The position numbers were made by a program, and so were the translations under genes. Positions 23,385-35,256 of a DNA stretch of 64,000 bases are shown in pieces. Below the pieces are notes generated by a model. That model saw only the letters and a program-made list of their open reading frames with translations, did no database searches and had not been told where the DNA came from. Positions within the stretch are counted from its first letter, which is position 1; each line of letters begins with the position of its first letter. The DNA is from Porodaedalea pini (Eukaryota > Basidiomycota > Agaricomycetes > Hymenochaetales > Hymenochaetaceae). The DNA lies in contig NBAY01000073.1 in the NCBI GenBank assembly GCA_002794775.1, positions 62,001-126,000 on the forward strand, given 5' to 3'.

Positions 23385-25150
23385 TCATATATGCAGAGCG
23401 TACGGCGGTGGAACACTCCGCGTCATAATGCTCATGGCGTCTAGCGAGGGTCTCGCATTGCCGGCAGTCGCACTGAGCTCCAATTCGAACGTGCTCGGGT
23501 CGGGAAGCTGCTGCATCGTGTCTCTAACTGCCTCTGGACCATGTGTTCGAGATGCTGCGCCTGAGCGGCGGGTGTTTGCGCGGGACTTCGCAAGGCGACG
23601 TTTCTCCTCGCGCGGACTCGGCACTGGCGGTAAGGGTGGCAATGGCGCTGTAGAAGCAAGACTCGAGCTTGAACCTTCGCCGCTTCCAAAACTAGCCTTT
23701 GAGATGAGTTGTGCGTTTTGCGGACGGGCAACAATTGCAGTTCCAACGGAATAGGGCGTAGATGGCGTAACCGGGGAAAGCTCCTGCTTTTCCTGGGGTT
23801 GAGCACTCGTATACTTGGCGAAATGATCATGTCGTGGAGCGACTGCGGACTCCCGAGTATTCAATTGGAGTTTGGCACGGGGTGGGTACGACATGCGTGG
23901 AGAGCGCAAGGGTGAAAGGGGAGCAGGGAATAGTGAACGTCTGCTCTTTCGTTTCTTCTGCCTGCGTGTATCGCTCTGGGAAGGCGGCGATACTGCTACG
24001 CTTTTCATACTACCAGCCTCGAGATCCAAGTAGCTGACTCCCTTGTCCGCTTCGTAACCCGCTTCATTCGAACCATCGCCCTTTGAGTTTACATATGCAG
24101 GCGGGAGAGACAAATGCGGACGAGCCTTCCAGCTTGCACTCGGTACAGGCGAAAGCGCACTGTCTGCATATCGGCTTTCTTGCGATTCAACCATGACTCT
24201 TATATGCTGGGACGCTGGTCTACGCCGAAAGGACGAGAGGTGGTGACGATGCCGCCGGAGATAAAAGGAGGAAGCGCAAAGCAGTATGGTAAATAGAAGG
24301 AGTGCAACGACTATGCCTGCAATGGCTCCAGATTTGAGCTTCGTGGAGGTCGATTGCGCGGATGAGGCGACTGCCGTCGGGCTCGATGTAGCGCTGCTAG
24401 AAGACGCAGAGCTACCGTTGTCCCTGAATAAGGAACAAAGTTTAGCTTGTCTCTGGGGATGAGGTGCTTTCCAGAACGTACACAGCACGAAAGTCACCAA
24501 TCACCAAGTGATCAAAATATGCATACGAGAGCGGATCGTAGCCGCCCGCGTCTGCGTTTGGAACACTGTTTGCGCACCACCCGATCGACAGCGTATGGAT
24601 CGTCTGTGGGTCGAGATTCGAATAGTTACCAATAATCGAAGGCTGTCGTAGGCCACCACCTGTGCCCGTCGAGGTATTAACAATGGCCAGAAAATTATCG
24701 ATCTGGACAATCATGTTTGCGCCATCTGCGTCGACGAGGCCGTGAAGCTCGAGACTCGACCCATAAAAGGAGTACGATAGCGTCGTCCTGGGAAAGAGAT
24801 TAGATATGTCGCGCAAACCCTGAGATAATTCTCGTTACATACTGCATGTTTTTGTACTGAGAGCTCGGTCCTGCAGTCGTCTTGATTACAGAGCCGTCAT
24901 CCATGGTAGTGTCCCACCTGAAGTATGCATGATTACTATCCAGAATACGAGACGCGCTTAACGTAACCTACCATGCTCCAAAACAATTTGTGACCGGTGC
25001 CATCGAGCAATAAACAGGTGAATAAGCCATTTGAGGATCCGAATTTGAGACGACGGTCTTGGACACTCCTCCGCTCTGACCACTGACGAGTAAAATTTCT
25101 GAGAGTATCGACATAACCAAGACCCCCAGGGCCGCAGAAGTAAGAGCCAT
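23385..25150 (-). CDS. Single-pass membrane protein with secreted N-terminal domain
   Basis: There are at least three introns; one exon encodes the WDTTMDDGS stretch near 24900. A signal peptide (MALTSAALGVLVMSILSEILLVSG, first 24 residues) is followed by an ectodomain of about 190 residues with N-glycosylation sites and beta-rich character. A Ser/Thr stalk, a transmembrane helix (GAIAGIVVALLLFTILLC) and a long Ser/Pro-rich cytoplasmic tail ending PPPYALHI complete it. This layout is common in agaricomycete membrane proteins of unknown function and is shared with the gene at 42090-43438. I can name neither ligand nor role. The ATG at 25150 starts the signal peptide. Confidence 0.75.
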
Positions 25151-26304
25151 CGCCGCCTCGCACGTGTATTCAAGACACGAAACTAGAATAAAGGTGGGGA
25201 CAGCTGCCGCACCGCGCCGCTGAAGAGACGAAAAGGAATGAGTCGAAAGAAACAGTTGGAAACCGAAAAAGAGGGGGGAAAATAGGAAGAGGCATGGTTG
25301 AGAGGTGCTTCGTGAGTTATATATGTTCAACAAACTGCCAGATCCTCAAGAACTCGGGCAGCATATCGTAGTTCGAAGACAAGGTGGTCCTGCCTGCCTT
25401 TCCTAGTCGGGAGCAGAAACAGGGTTGCGAAGACAAAGGCGTCCGAATCCGGGAGAGCTGGGCTTGTTTTGGCAGTTGGAAGAGTCGCGGAGATTCGATG
25501 ATTTCTGCCGCTCTTCGATTCGGAAGACATGGACCCACTTGCCGCGTCGATGTGACCAAAGAGCACCGAAAGAAAACAAGTTTTTCTGGATAATTTTCTC
25601 CATTCGTTCAGCTCAATGCAGCCGTATCCTCATCGTTAGACCATTTTCCCAAGCGTTGAAGGTCTCCAAGCAGTCACGACTTCAGCTACTGCTAAGCGAC
25701 TTTCAAATACACAGTCCATGTAACCATGCATAGGTAAGTTTCCTGGGCAGAATCGACGCTGATTGGAGAGCGGATGTTATGCGTTGCTGCTGTCAGAAAA
25801 CATGTTGCGCGACGCGTTTTCCCAGGAGACGTGGACCCATACCTCGTCCAAATCGGGCTCCCTTTGTTTTATGATCGAGCTAATTTTCCAAAAAGCGTAG
25901 AACCTCAACCGCGCACGGAGTTCTCGTCACGTATTAGGTACGGCTACAGTAAAGCGGAAGTGGGGCGCAATCTTATAATTATCGAACGGGGATCTCAGCA
26001 AACGTTCGGAGGTCTCGGGACCGCCAATATCGCAGACGTAACCCTCCCCATAAAAACAAGAATAATTGGTGAATAATATAACACGACGCAGAGGCATGAT
26101 AAACGGGCTTGCTATCGTGAAACGTGGTAGCATCACAACAACAGGAAGCCCGGAGTCCGGGCCTTTGCTCTGTTGACAGACCATCATTGACTTTATCTGG
26201 CCCGTGCCTGCGAATGATGATCGTTGATAAAGAGAATGGGGAAAAGAACAAGTCTGCAAAGTTCAAAACAAAGCAAAGAAACACGGAAACGAGACGATGG
26301 CATG
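25151..26304. other. Intergenic, no supported gene
   Basis: About 1.15 kb lie between the start of the membrane-protein gene and the stop of COQ6. Several frames of 60-120 codons overlap on both strands, none with a recognisable motif or consistent splicing. A TTATATATG run near 25317 may belong to the upstream promoter of the membrane-protein gene. Confidence 0.45.
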
Positions 26305-28319
26305 TCACCGGTGCTCCGTCGAGTTCAAAATATTCTTTAGTCCCGCGTATGCAACACCCTCCAATGTCCGCCCGACCAACTTCGCAGTATCCACCATGCC
26401 ACCGGCCAGTTCCACACTCTTCGCTGCTGCGGCCCAGGGCGATACACCTTGTCTTCCAAATCGTTGCTTGAGCACCCCTGAACTAGACCCCGCGGACATC
26501 ATGATTGCTGCTTTGAGCGTGTCGAGCTCATTTACGACCTCCAACCCAACTGAACGCGCCCAAACAACTGGCGGGAGCGTCGAGCTATATAGCTTGTGCA
26601 GTTTATCTACCGCTGATAACAGCTTATGGTTCTCAAAGTACCGTTCGCGCGCGTAAGGCAGCAAAGCCGTTCGTGACCCTGTATCACTCCCATCGTCAGG
26701 ACAATTGCAAATGAATAGGGAGTGATTGCTCACCTATATCGCCACCAACAAGGACAGCAGAACGAACGCAATCAGCAAGTGCCTGAGCATCTCCGAGGCC
26801 CATGTTTAGTCCCTGACCAGCAAGAGGATGTGTGGTATGCGCGGCGTCTCCAAGCAATGCGGTCCGACTCCCACGCTGGCCCTCTCCGATATAGGTGTCT
26901 GCATGTGTCAGGCGTAAAGGAAAAGACGCAACAGTCCCAGACTGGATGGACGTAACCACGGGCGGAACCAGCTCTGCATCGTTTGGGGGAATCCCGACAA
27001 CTTCAGAAGCACGAGAGGAATAAGCAGAGTACTGGTCAATATCATGTGAGCGCTCGCGCCACCGAATCTCCTCCAAGACCGACTCTGGGGTAATGTTTTT
27101 TCCTTCCTCGAGGAGTACTCGGTGAAGATGCCGTACAGATAGCTCTGGCAGTCTGAAAGCAGCATTGATCATGTGTGTAAGGATTTGGGGGTCCGCCGTC
27201 GTCAGTGTTGCGGCTAAGGCAAGCTTTGTTGACCAAACAAGGGAAGACGACGTGGGCGACAAGGGGAGAAACGCGATTGGTCCTGTGGGAAGGAAACGCT
27301 GGTAGGCCGTTGTGTTTGGGCTCTGGAGACCAGTTAGGCGCGGGGAATGGAAAAGTGTTGCGACGACAGCTCGGGCATCATATGCCCAGCCATAAGACTC
27401 TATACCAGCGTATGATCGGACAGGGGAGTTAGGACCATCAGCTCCAACCTAAGGATAAACCAATAGAGCTTAGACGGTTTGGAAAACAAGACCTGGAATG
27501 TGACATTACTTACGAGTAGTCTCGCACGAAGAGCTCCGCCTCTTGATGTATGTACAATGGGCCAATTGCCATCCTCTGCATCCTTCTCTATGCTGCTGAC
27601 CTTTGTATTGTCAATGATCTCTACTCCGCCGACGTTGTCGAGACTTTGTATGAGAGCCCGTTGGAGATTCAAATTCTCAGTCATGGTTGCCACGTACGGA
27701 GCATACCCATCTCCTGTTGATAAACCAGATTCGTATGCATCGAAGCTGATACGAGCATCGGACACTCCATCCCATACCTGTAAGTTAAGGTCAAAGTTAA
27801 TATTGCTTTACTAAAGCAGTACGAAAGTCAAACGACCTGCATCTCTTCAACGCGAGTGACCCGAGTCTCATCCACTTTATTCCACGCGCCCGTATCTAAC
27901 CTGACAGTCAGATAGCTCATTGAGGAACGCAGGATAGAAACATACCAGTGATGAACTGCCTTGACGCGTTTGTCAGAGAGCTCACGCGATTGGAGAACGC
28001 GTCCTCTGGCATGCTCCATTGGCGAACGCGGTTAAGATCGCCTGCCTCTATCAGAGCAATACGCAACGACTCTCGGACAGGTCTATGAGACACTAGAAGG
28101 ATGTAAGTTGTTGGAAGCTAATAATCTTATGCGCGAAGCACCTAGAGCATTGGCAAACGCAAGTCCTGCTGGGCCGCCTCCAACAATGACAATGTCACAA
28201 TCTTGAACCGCGCTTTGCGAGCTTGCCACAGCTGCATACTTTCTTCTGTGATAAATGGAACATCGGACACGTCCAATGGTATTCAGAAATGAGTTTCTGG
28301 TGGAAAGTAGAGGACGCAT
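26305..28319 (-). CDS. COQ6: Ubiquinone biosynthesis monooxygenase Coq6
   Basis: Coq6 is a flavoprotein hydroxylase of the UbiH/Coq6 family that modifies C5 of the coenzyme Q ring on the matrix side of the inner mitochondrial membrane. An Arg-rich presequence (MRPLLSTRNSFLNTIGRVR) precedes the Rossmann motif DIVIVGGGPAGLAFANAL. The second FAD motif is ALLGDAAHTTHPLAGQGLNM, followed by the C-terminal helices. Several short introns separate the exons, for example near 26690-26735, 27390-27510 and 27780-28130. The ATG at 28319 was chosen over 28418 because it begins the targeting sequence. The gene is divergent from TRM82 with about 240 bases between the starts. Confidence 0.93.
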
Positions 28320-28561
28320 ATCATCGCGAGAGACAAGTCGCTCAGCGTCGGTGTCGATCGTGACTTCCAAATCAGGCATCGGGATTTCCCTTTCGATTTT
28401 CTTTCCATAATTCCTCATCGTTTCTCAACGACTCGGACGACGCGATCCTCGATAGTCAAGCGACGCGTCCCATCTGTAACTTATTCTGTACTCTGTTTCT
28501 CTTCTCCATCTGTTTGTCTCTGAGCGCGAATAAAACAAGCGGAACTCCAGGAACAATTAGG
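28320..28561. promoter_or_regulatory. Shared divergent promoter region, COQ6 and TRM82
   Basis: Only 242 bases separate the two start codons on opposite strands, so the two promoters must share this stretch. I see no TATA box. Upstream in-frame ATGs for COQ6 at 28418 and 28376 would shorten it. Confidence 0.5.
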
Positions 28562-30631
28562 ATGCATACATGCCATCTGCCGTACACGAAAGTTTTCCTG
28601 CACGACGTACATGCTATTGCCCTGGCGGCGAATGGACACATTCAGGTCCTAGACTCATTGTAAGTGTACTGCGTCCTTTAAATGTAATAAAACCTCACGA
28701 GGGCATCAGAACAGGCACTCTTCTTCATTCAACAGCTACGAGTACTGAGCTCACCGAAAAGGTACAAAAGTCGGGCACAATTGTCGGAGCCAGCGTCGAC
28801 GAAGACTTTAAGTACCTCGTTACAACGACCAGCGACAAGACTGTGAGAGTATGGGAGGTCGCAGGATTGCGTGTCGTGAGTGAGAGGTGTGTCCGTACTC
28901 TATTGGATCTCACCAAATTCACAGGTGATAATTTAAATTCTCGAATGTCCGCGAGTATAGGGAGGCACCAAAAAAGCCAACAGATGTTTGCTTAACGCGC
29001 GATGCGCAGACAATCTTGATCTCTGATAAGTTCGGGGATGTCCACAGGTCAGTGCCTTGATTGATTTTAACACTGAACTTTAATCAAATATCGCTTCCTA
29101 AAGCTACCCTTTACTTGTCTCTGACAAGGAAGGGATCGAAGAGGAAACCCCAACGTCAGGGAATCCGAAATCAAAAAGAACCGCAAAGCGTATTGCAGAC
29201 GGAAGCCTGCTATTAGGTCATGTCTCGCTCCTGACGACCTTGCTTCTCTCGAAGGACGAGAAGTACATTATCACGGCCGATAGGGACGAGCATATCCGAG
29301 TCAGCTGGTATCCTGAAGCCTACACTATAGAGCGTTACTGCCTCGGTCACAAAAAGTCAGTTTGCGACCCTTCTTGAATTAACTTCGTCACTGACTGTAG
29401 TTTTTCCTAGGTTCGTCTCAGCTCTTCACATCCCTTCATGGGATCCCTCTCTGCTTATCTCCGGCGGTGGGGACCCTCAGCTCAACATCTGGAATTGGAT
29501 GGATGGGACACCACTTCATGGAATCCCCATCGCCGATGCTGTAATGCCGTTTGTGAAGGTGATCCGAAAGAAGGGGGGCCGAGGCGAGGATGGAAGTGAC
29601 GGAGAGGGTGAGGAAGGTGCTGCAAGCTCAAGCTCAAGAGCAAAACAGAAGAACAAGAAGAAGGGAAAAGGGAAAGGAAGGGGGGAGCCTGACGCGGCGG
29701 AAGGAGACGCGAAAGAGAACGACCTGGACAATATGCAAGTAGACGGACAACATGCGACCGAAGCGAAACTCGATGATCCTGTAGATGGTAGCGACCCCGA
29801 CCCAGTTAGTAGGGAGCAACCTTCGCAAGGATCGCCTCTTCTAGCCATTCAAAAAATAGCGGCTCTCGAGTCAGGCTCAAACAGGTTCATAGTTTTCTCG
29901 GCACATGGGTGAGTGATTGACGCCCTTCCTTGCATTCTGTAAACTAACTCTCCTTGCAGAGCATCCGCATTGTTTTACTGCAAATTCCCGGATGTTCTGG
30001 GATCGCCGCCACAAATACGAAGTGTCGCCCTTGACCAGCCCATATTAGACTTTTCCCAGTGGCCAGGCGCAGAGGAACTCTGGATAATAGTCGATGGCAA
30101 TTGGTCAGAAACTGTCTCCTCAAGCAAGAGTGATTCGAAGTTTATCAGGATCGTCAAAATCGCCGGTGATGAGGTGAGGTCGTCTACTCTTTGAAATCAG
30201 AAGAATGTCATTGACAGTCCATTGAAAGCTCATCATGAGTGACGATGGTACACACCAATCGCTGGCAGCGTCTCTAAATACAACCAGTCGGCTTGAAGGT
30301 ATAATTCATGCATGTTTATCATGCTCAAAAGAACGACTATTGATTACTTGCAGCATCACAAGATTCACTCAATGATATTGACCTCTACTCCGCGTTGGTC
30401 GTTCTTCCGAAGAATCTCGATGCTGAACATAGCGCTATGGATGACGAGGCTCTGCTCTCCGAGGCGAAGGGAGATCAGCTCAGTGGAAAGGAGCTTGGAC
30501 GATTGAAATCCAAAAAGGCTGTCCTTGCACGTCAAGCAGCTCTGTCGAACAAGAGGGAGCAGAGCGATACTCCCGACGAAGACCGGCATCTGAAAAGGCA
30601 GAAAAGCGAGTCTGAGGCGAACGTTGAGTGA
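28562..30631 (+). CDS. TRM82: tRNA (guanine-N7)-methyltransferase non-catalytic subunit, WD40 protein
   Basis: Trm82/WDR4 forms a heterodimer with Trm8/METTL1 and stabilises it for m7G46 formation in tRNA. The start MHTCHLPYTKVF leads into WD repeats: TTTSDKTVRVWEV, then HVSLLTTLLLSKDEKYIITADRDEHIRVSWYP spread over an exon, then FVSALHIPSWDPSLLISGGGDPQLNIWNW. These match the Trm82 order. A charged, Lys/Gly/Asp-rich insert (about 29560-29800) lies between blades. The C-terminus is Lys/Glu-rich, as in fungal homologues. About seven introns are needed. The intron before the penultimate exon must end at GAAAG near 30229, because acceptors before it leave stops in every frame. Confidence 0.88.
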
Positions 30632-30789
30632 TTATCCTTGTATTCGTTGTCGAGGGGTAGTCGATGTGAAGTGTATACTACATATGGCTATAATAGCGGA
30701 TGTGCGTTTCTCTGGTTCGAACTGTGAAAGCAAAGAAAAAAGAAAAGAAGAAGAAAGGCGATGGCGGAGAATAGCACGGCTTTCTACGA

Positions 30790-32683
30790 CTAGTTTACGC
30801 CCTCAATCACCTCCAACCGTGCAAATGCCACAATAAACGATCCAGGATTAGGGTTCGTGTCCGAAATTAGCACGTCGGGATGTCGTGAAAGCTCCTTCCC
30901 AACCACAGGCCTCAAAACCGATACCCCACCTTTACTGTGTCGACCCCGTCCAGTGATGATCTCCGTCCGCTCTGCGCATGCCTTCCTGCAGAAATCCAAA
31001 TGCAATCGTGTGAGCATTACGGCCTCCTCTGCCGGCTGGTTGTGGAGATCGAGTCGCACGAGACCGGTAGCGCTATGCACATCGTAGCTAGGGTTCATGT
31101 GCTCAAAGATCATACAGAGTGACGAGTCCTTGAGCTTGTGGGACTCCTCCATGAGGTCGAGGGCCCGGCGACGCATGTTCTCCGCAATTCTGATTGGCGC
31201 TGGGAGGTATGTAGGAGTGCGCGACGAGACGGACAATCCTCGCACTTCTCTTGTCACTCCACCGGAGTCCCGACGGCCTCGCTCCATGGTCTCCTGGGAA
31301 TTAACCGCCATTGAATCCGGTACCCCTACGGGTTCACGCATGATCGCGTCCTCAGCGGATTTTGACGAACTCAGAGATGCAGCAGTCAAAGAATCTCTTG
31401 TCTCGGACGACGCAATGTCTCCTGAGGACTTTGACTCTAATCGCGTGGTCTGATCGTTGATGCGAGTCGAAAGCGATTCGTCGCAGCCTTCTGCTTCGTT
31501 GTCACACAAAGCCAGTGAACTTAAGGAACCCAAAGATTTGCGAAATTGCTCCTGCCCGATGTCTTCAAATGCTTCTCGCCCTGCATGAGTATTCATGTTG
31601 GTCTTGTGAGCAGAGTCCATGGCGTCTATGTTGGTCGGAACCACGTCATTCTTTCGGTCCTTGAGACCAGGTAAAGCTTCCGATTCGACAAAGGTATTGT
31701 CCTGGCCAGCGATCACCGACGAATCAAACACTTCAATCGCAGTTTCTGCCAGCGTGGAAATGGGCACGTCGCGAGCTCCCAGTTCGTCTCGGGTGACCAT
31801 AGATGATGTTTTAGCGTTGTCGACTTGAAAGCCGAGCATCTCGGGAACCCATAGGTCAGTAGAAGATGAAGAAGGCAGTGCGCTAGGGGTTTCAAGGTCC
31901 GGTTGTGTTTCCGAGTAATCAAGAGCTTCCAGAGCTTCGATCGGGCATTTCATATTGCCTGTTGATTGGGCGCCCGAAGCCTCCAGAGGTGTGTTTGCGG
32001 TTCGGTTCGCCTCGCAAGCCGCAGTGTTTCCGGAGGTATTAGCCACTCTATGAGAATCACCAACTGCTTGTGGGACGTCTGGTCCTTTGTCCTTTGGAGC
32101 TCCGAACGACTGCTCCGTACCAAGTTCCTGGATAACAGAGTCGGCGTGGTCCGCAGAGTCAGAGATGCCTGGCAATTCTCGGGCGTCAATTTCATTTTAC
32201 CAGAGAAAATCTGGGTGGCATACTTATTTCCCGAAGTACAGCTGCAGATTTGTCGCTTGACTGCCCAGTGATTGGTGCGTGGGTGCTGGTGATGAGATCC
32301 TTCTTTGTGTCTTTGGCCGATAGGTTCTCATCTAATTGTGGAAGAATAGGAATGATCAAATCCGCATTTTCGTCGTCGTCGCCGTCCATTATTGCGGAAA
32401 GGCGGTCGCTAAGCGAGTTGACTTCATCCAGGAACTGCTTGACCGCCGCAAAGGTCTCGCGAGCGTGCAGGCACAGGCCAAGTGCGACAGTGGCAACAGC
32501 AAAATTTGATAGCAGCAAGCCAGACTCCGAGTGGCACAACGTCTGAACGAACTCTACGACCGGCGCAGGCATCGTAAATCCATCGGTGAAAAGAACGACA
32601 GCCAATCGATGCTCTAGAAACTCCATCAGTTGGATACTGGTTCTTAAGAAAGTGTGTGTATGTGGTGGTTGAAGAGAAGGCAC
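30790..32683 (-). CDS. Smr-domain protein with long disordered middle
   Basis: Two exons fit: 32224-32683 and 30790-32168. The 55-base GTATGC...CAG intron keeps the frame, giving about 612 residues. The N-terminal 150 residues are helical and unrecognised. A long acidic Ser/Thr/Asp-rich middle follows. The last 150 residues carry a degenerate DUF1771-like helix and an Smr domain with LDLHNQPAEEAV and the GRGRHSKGG loop. Smr domains bind nucleic acid and often act as endonucleases in RNA surveillance or DNA processing; the LDLH and GxGxHS motifs are present. The role here is unknown. The next gene on the same strand also has an Smr domain. Confidence 0.75.
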
Positions 32684-33091
32684 GTATGCCGATTGAACGA
32701 TACTAATAGACTAGATCTCCAGTCTGAACTAAAATAACCAAGGTTTGCCCTACCACTGTACCAGTACTAGTATACCCCCGGCCCCGTGAGGAAATGACTT
32801 AAGGCTATATAATAATACTGTATACAATATACTCTATACGTGCATTAATACTGGTTTGTGACAAAGTGATATTTTAAACCAGATCACGAAGTTATATACA
32901 GTGAAGGGCGGGCACCCCCAACACAACGCTAATGCGGGTAAATACAAGCAAGAAAGTAAGCTAAGCGTCCAGAAGTCCGTTCACCAAGGAAAGCCATAAC
33001 ACTCGAGCATAGACGCGCAATCAGATATGAACTGGAGAAGAGCCGCAATGAACCCAGGAGAACAGTCCAAACAGGAGCATAGCCGAAGACA
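32684..33091. other. Intergenic between two Smr genes
   Basis: About 400 bases, AT-rich near 32800-32880 (TATATAATAATACTGTATACAATATAC). It contains the tract CCAGTACTAGTATA near 32760. It serves as the upstream region of the left Smr gene and the 3' flank of the right one. No gene was seen. Confidence 0.5.
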
Positions 33092-34511
33092 TCAACGGCC
33101 CATTGCGAATTCTACGACGATACAACCTTCATTCTTCTCATGCACACCAGCCACCACACCGCCTGTTTCTGATAGCATCGATAGGATCGCGGGCCTGATT
33201 CTCGCGCCGCCCTGCTGGCTGTGAGATCCCTTCCCAACGATGAGCATCGTCTTATCCGCACCAGCGGCACGACAGGCGACGAGGTGGTCCCTTGCATATG
33301 TCATGGCCTCCTCAACGTGGAGGCCATGCAGGTCGCATCGCGACAATTGCCTCCCCGAATAGTATCGTGGGTTATTGGCAGCAAATATCTCTGAAGCAGC
33401 GAGAGCGTTGTACCTCTTCGCGTTCTCGTCATGGAGTTTGCCTTCCTCACTAAGCTACGTTCGAGGATGATACATGAGATCACAGAAATAAAAGGTACGA
33501 CACGTACAACTCACTTGTCTAGCCTCAGCTTTTCTGCCCATTTTAAATGCTCGCTTCGAGTTTTCGAAAGCAGTCTTGCGCAGCCTGGCTTCTACCAAAG
33601 CCAGATCACGATGCCGCTTTCCAATAACTTCGGTATCACCAGGCCTGCCGAAGTGATCGGAAAGTTGTTTGGCGTCGTCCTCCGGATGTAACTCTAGATA
33701 GCTTATCGTGTGTCTCCGAAGCTTTTCGTTTAAGTCGTCCGCGGACACATCCCTTCCCGGCTCATGGCTACTAGAATGCGAAGGAGAATCTGCAATGCCA
33801 GGCAATAATGTCAGCAATTTTAACTTCCTTTCGAAGCGACACGAAACGTGAATACCGTGAAGTTGATGCGGAGAACTGCTGTTACGACTGCCAGCATGAC
33901 CAGATTGGCTTTGCTTCTTCCCTGCATGATCAGCTTCTTCGGCATGATGGGGATGAGATATCGAGACTGGCTCTTCATGCGTATCTAGACATGCAATTTA
34001 GAGTTGATGAAACGGGGAGCCGGTTAAACTCAGCTGAATCTTCTCAAAATAATATACCACTAGACGTACTATCGAATGGCAAAATTCGAGAAGAATGCTT
34101 TGCATCTTCTCGGTGGGCGTGGATGTGATGAGAAGTCCCAGAATAGTTTGGCTGAGTTTGAGCCCTGGGTTGTAAGAGTCTATCCACCTCTCCGTGTTTG
34201 TAGTGGTTGTGAGTTGATTGAGTTGCCTGATTCTGCGAGCTCGAGGATTTCGCATGTTTGTGATGATGCTCGTGGTCCGTTTGAGAACGGTGCTTCCCTG
34301 CAGTCGAATGCACCAGTCCGGATGGTTCAGGACCTTCGCGTTGGTCGATAGCATGATTAGTCGACTGAGCGCCAGACTGCACATCAGGTAGTCGCGTGTG
34401 CCTAATCCATCTCCAAACTCTCCATGTCACCAACAACACGAGGAGCACACCAGACACGGCTGAGAGGGCAAATTTCTGCCTGTCCCCAGACTCTGCAGAG
34501 AGCAGGGACAT
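33092..34511 (-). CDS. Membrane-anchored DUF1771-Smr protein with His-rich linker
   Basis: ATG 34511 opens MSLLSAESG, then a transmembrane helix (FALSAVSGVLLVLLVTWRVW, about residues 14-33). A long linker rich in His, Ser and Gln follows (HEHHHKH, HNHYKH, HHIHAH, then HPHHAEEADH after splicing). The DUF1771 helices (AFENSKRAFKMGRKAEARQ, then LSEEGKLHDENAKRYN) lead to an Smr domain (CDLHGLHVEEAM, GKGSHSQQGGARIRP). Exons join near 34065/33995, 33855/33790, 33515/33455. Fungal DUF1771-Smr proteins are nuclease-like. An N-terminal membrane anchor with a His-rich, possibly metal-binding linker is unusual. A hAT-like element sits 144 bases upstream of the ATG. Confidence 0.8.
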
Positions 34512-34654
34512 GATGGTTGGAAGCGAAGACGCGCGCGCTATACATTTCAAAGTGTTTGAGCAAGTGTAGTGGCTGTTCGACGATAAAGTTCATCGCCGGC
34601 GTTTGGATCTACGCGGACCTAAAGCGGAAAAGTTTATTTTCGTCAGCTTTTACC

Positions 34655-35248
34655 AGGACCCCCGGCAATGCCAAAAAATGCCTGTCCTGAGAGGAGGGTA
34701 AATTATCCGGATTTTTTCTGGCCCTTTGGGCTCATTTTATCCGGATTTGTCAAGGCATCAGAGGTTTTGAGAGAAAATTGTCCGGATTTTTGTCCAGGCA
34801 TCCAAATTTGTACATAGGTATTACTAATACTTAAATAATCAATTTTTTTTCTGGGTATTTTTCGGTGTATATTAACCACGCAACCATTTTGTTTTCATTT
34901 TTACCTTAATTACAATTTTCCGTATCAAATCGTAGATTTACAAATACAATAATATTAATCCCTCTTTGGATATATATAGCATGTGTTTTGGGTTATCAAA
35001 TGCAGATAAGCATTTCCATAAGTAACAGAGGCAAGGTCACGCGGTTCGTCTCAGTCCATCTTGGCCGTCCGGATTATCCGGATTGGTCCAGGCCTTTGAG
35101 CTTTTGAAGGACCCTTATCCGGAATTTTTACCAGGCCTTCGCGCCAAATTTGGCCAAAATTATCCGGATTGTCCAGGCATAGGGGTTCAAAATCCAAAAA
35201 AGTTATCCGGATTCGGATCAGGCATATATACAGATTGCCGGGGGTCCT
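34655..35248. mobile_element. Non-autonomous hAT-like transposon (594 bp) with 8-base target duplication
   Basis: The ends are the 15-base inverted repeat AGGACCCCCGGCAAT (34655-34669 and 35234-35248). The element is flanked on both sides by CTTTTACC (34647-34654 and 35249-35256). Eight-base duplications are typical of the hAT superfamily. There is no transposase. The interior contains seven direct copies of a TTATCCGGATT...CCAGGC motif, three near the left end and four near the right, around an AT-rich centre. Intact ends and a perfect duplication point to fairly recent insertion, near the promoter of the Smr gene on the left. Confidence 0.9.
34700..35225 (+). repeat. Subterminal TTATCCGGAT...CCAGGC repeats inside the hAT-like element
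   Basis: Copies start near 34708, 34735, 34776, 35072, 35112, 35158 and 35200. The core is ATCCGGAT or a one-base variant, followed by a T-rich spacer and CCAGGC. All run in the same direction in both arms. hAT transposases are known to bind subterminal repeats, so these may be transposase sites. Confidence 0.75.
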
Positions 35249-35256
35249 CTTTTACC

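Noticed and set aside
22838..23416. Minus-strand frame of 192 codons
   Set aside because: It overlaps the end of the membrane-protein gene, and its hydrophobic, Cys-rich composition resembles translated UTR. It has no motif.
29499..29848. Antisense frame in the TRM82 linker
   Set aside because: It is the mirror of the Lys/Glu-rich insert of TRM82; coding on the plus strand is supported by flanking WD repeats.
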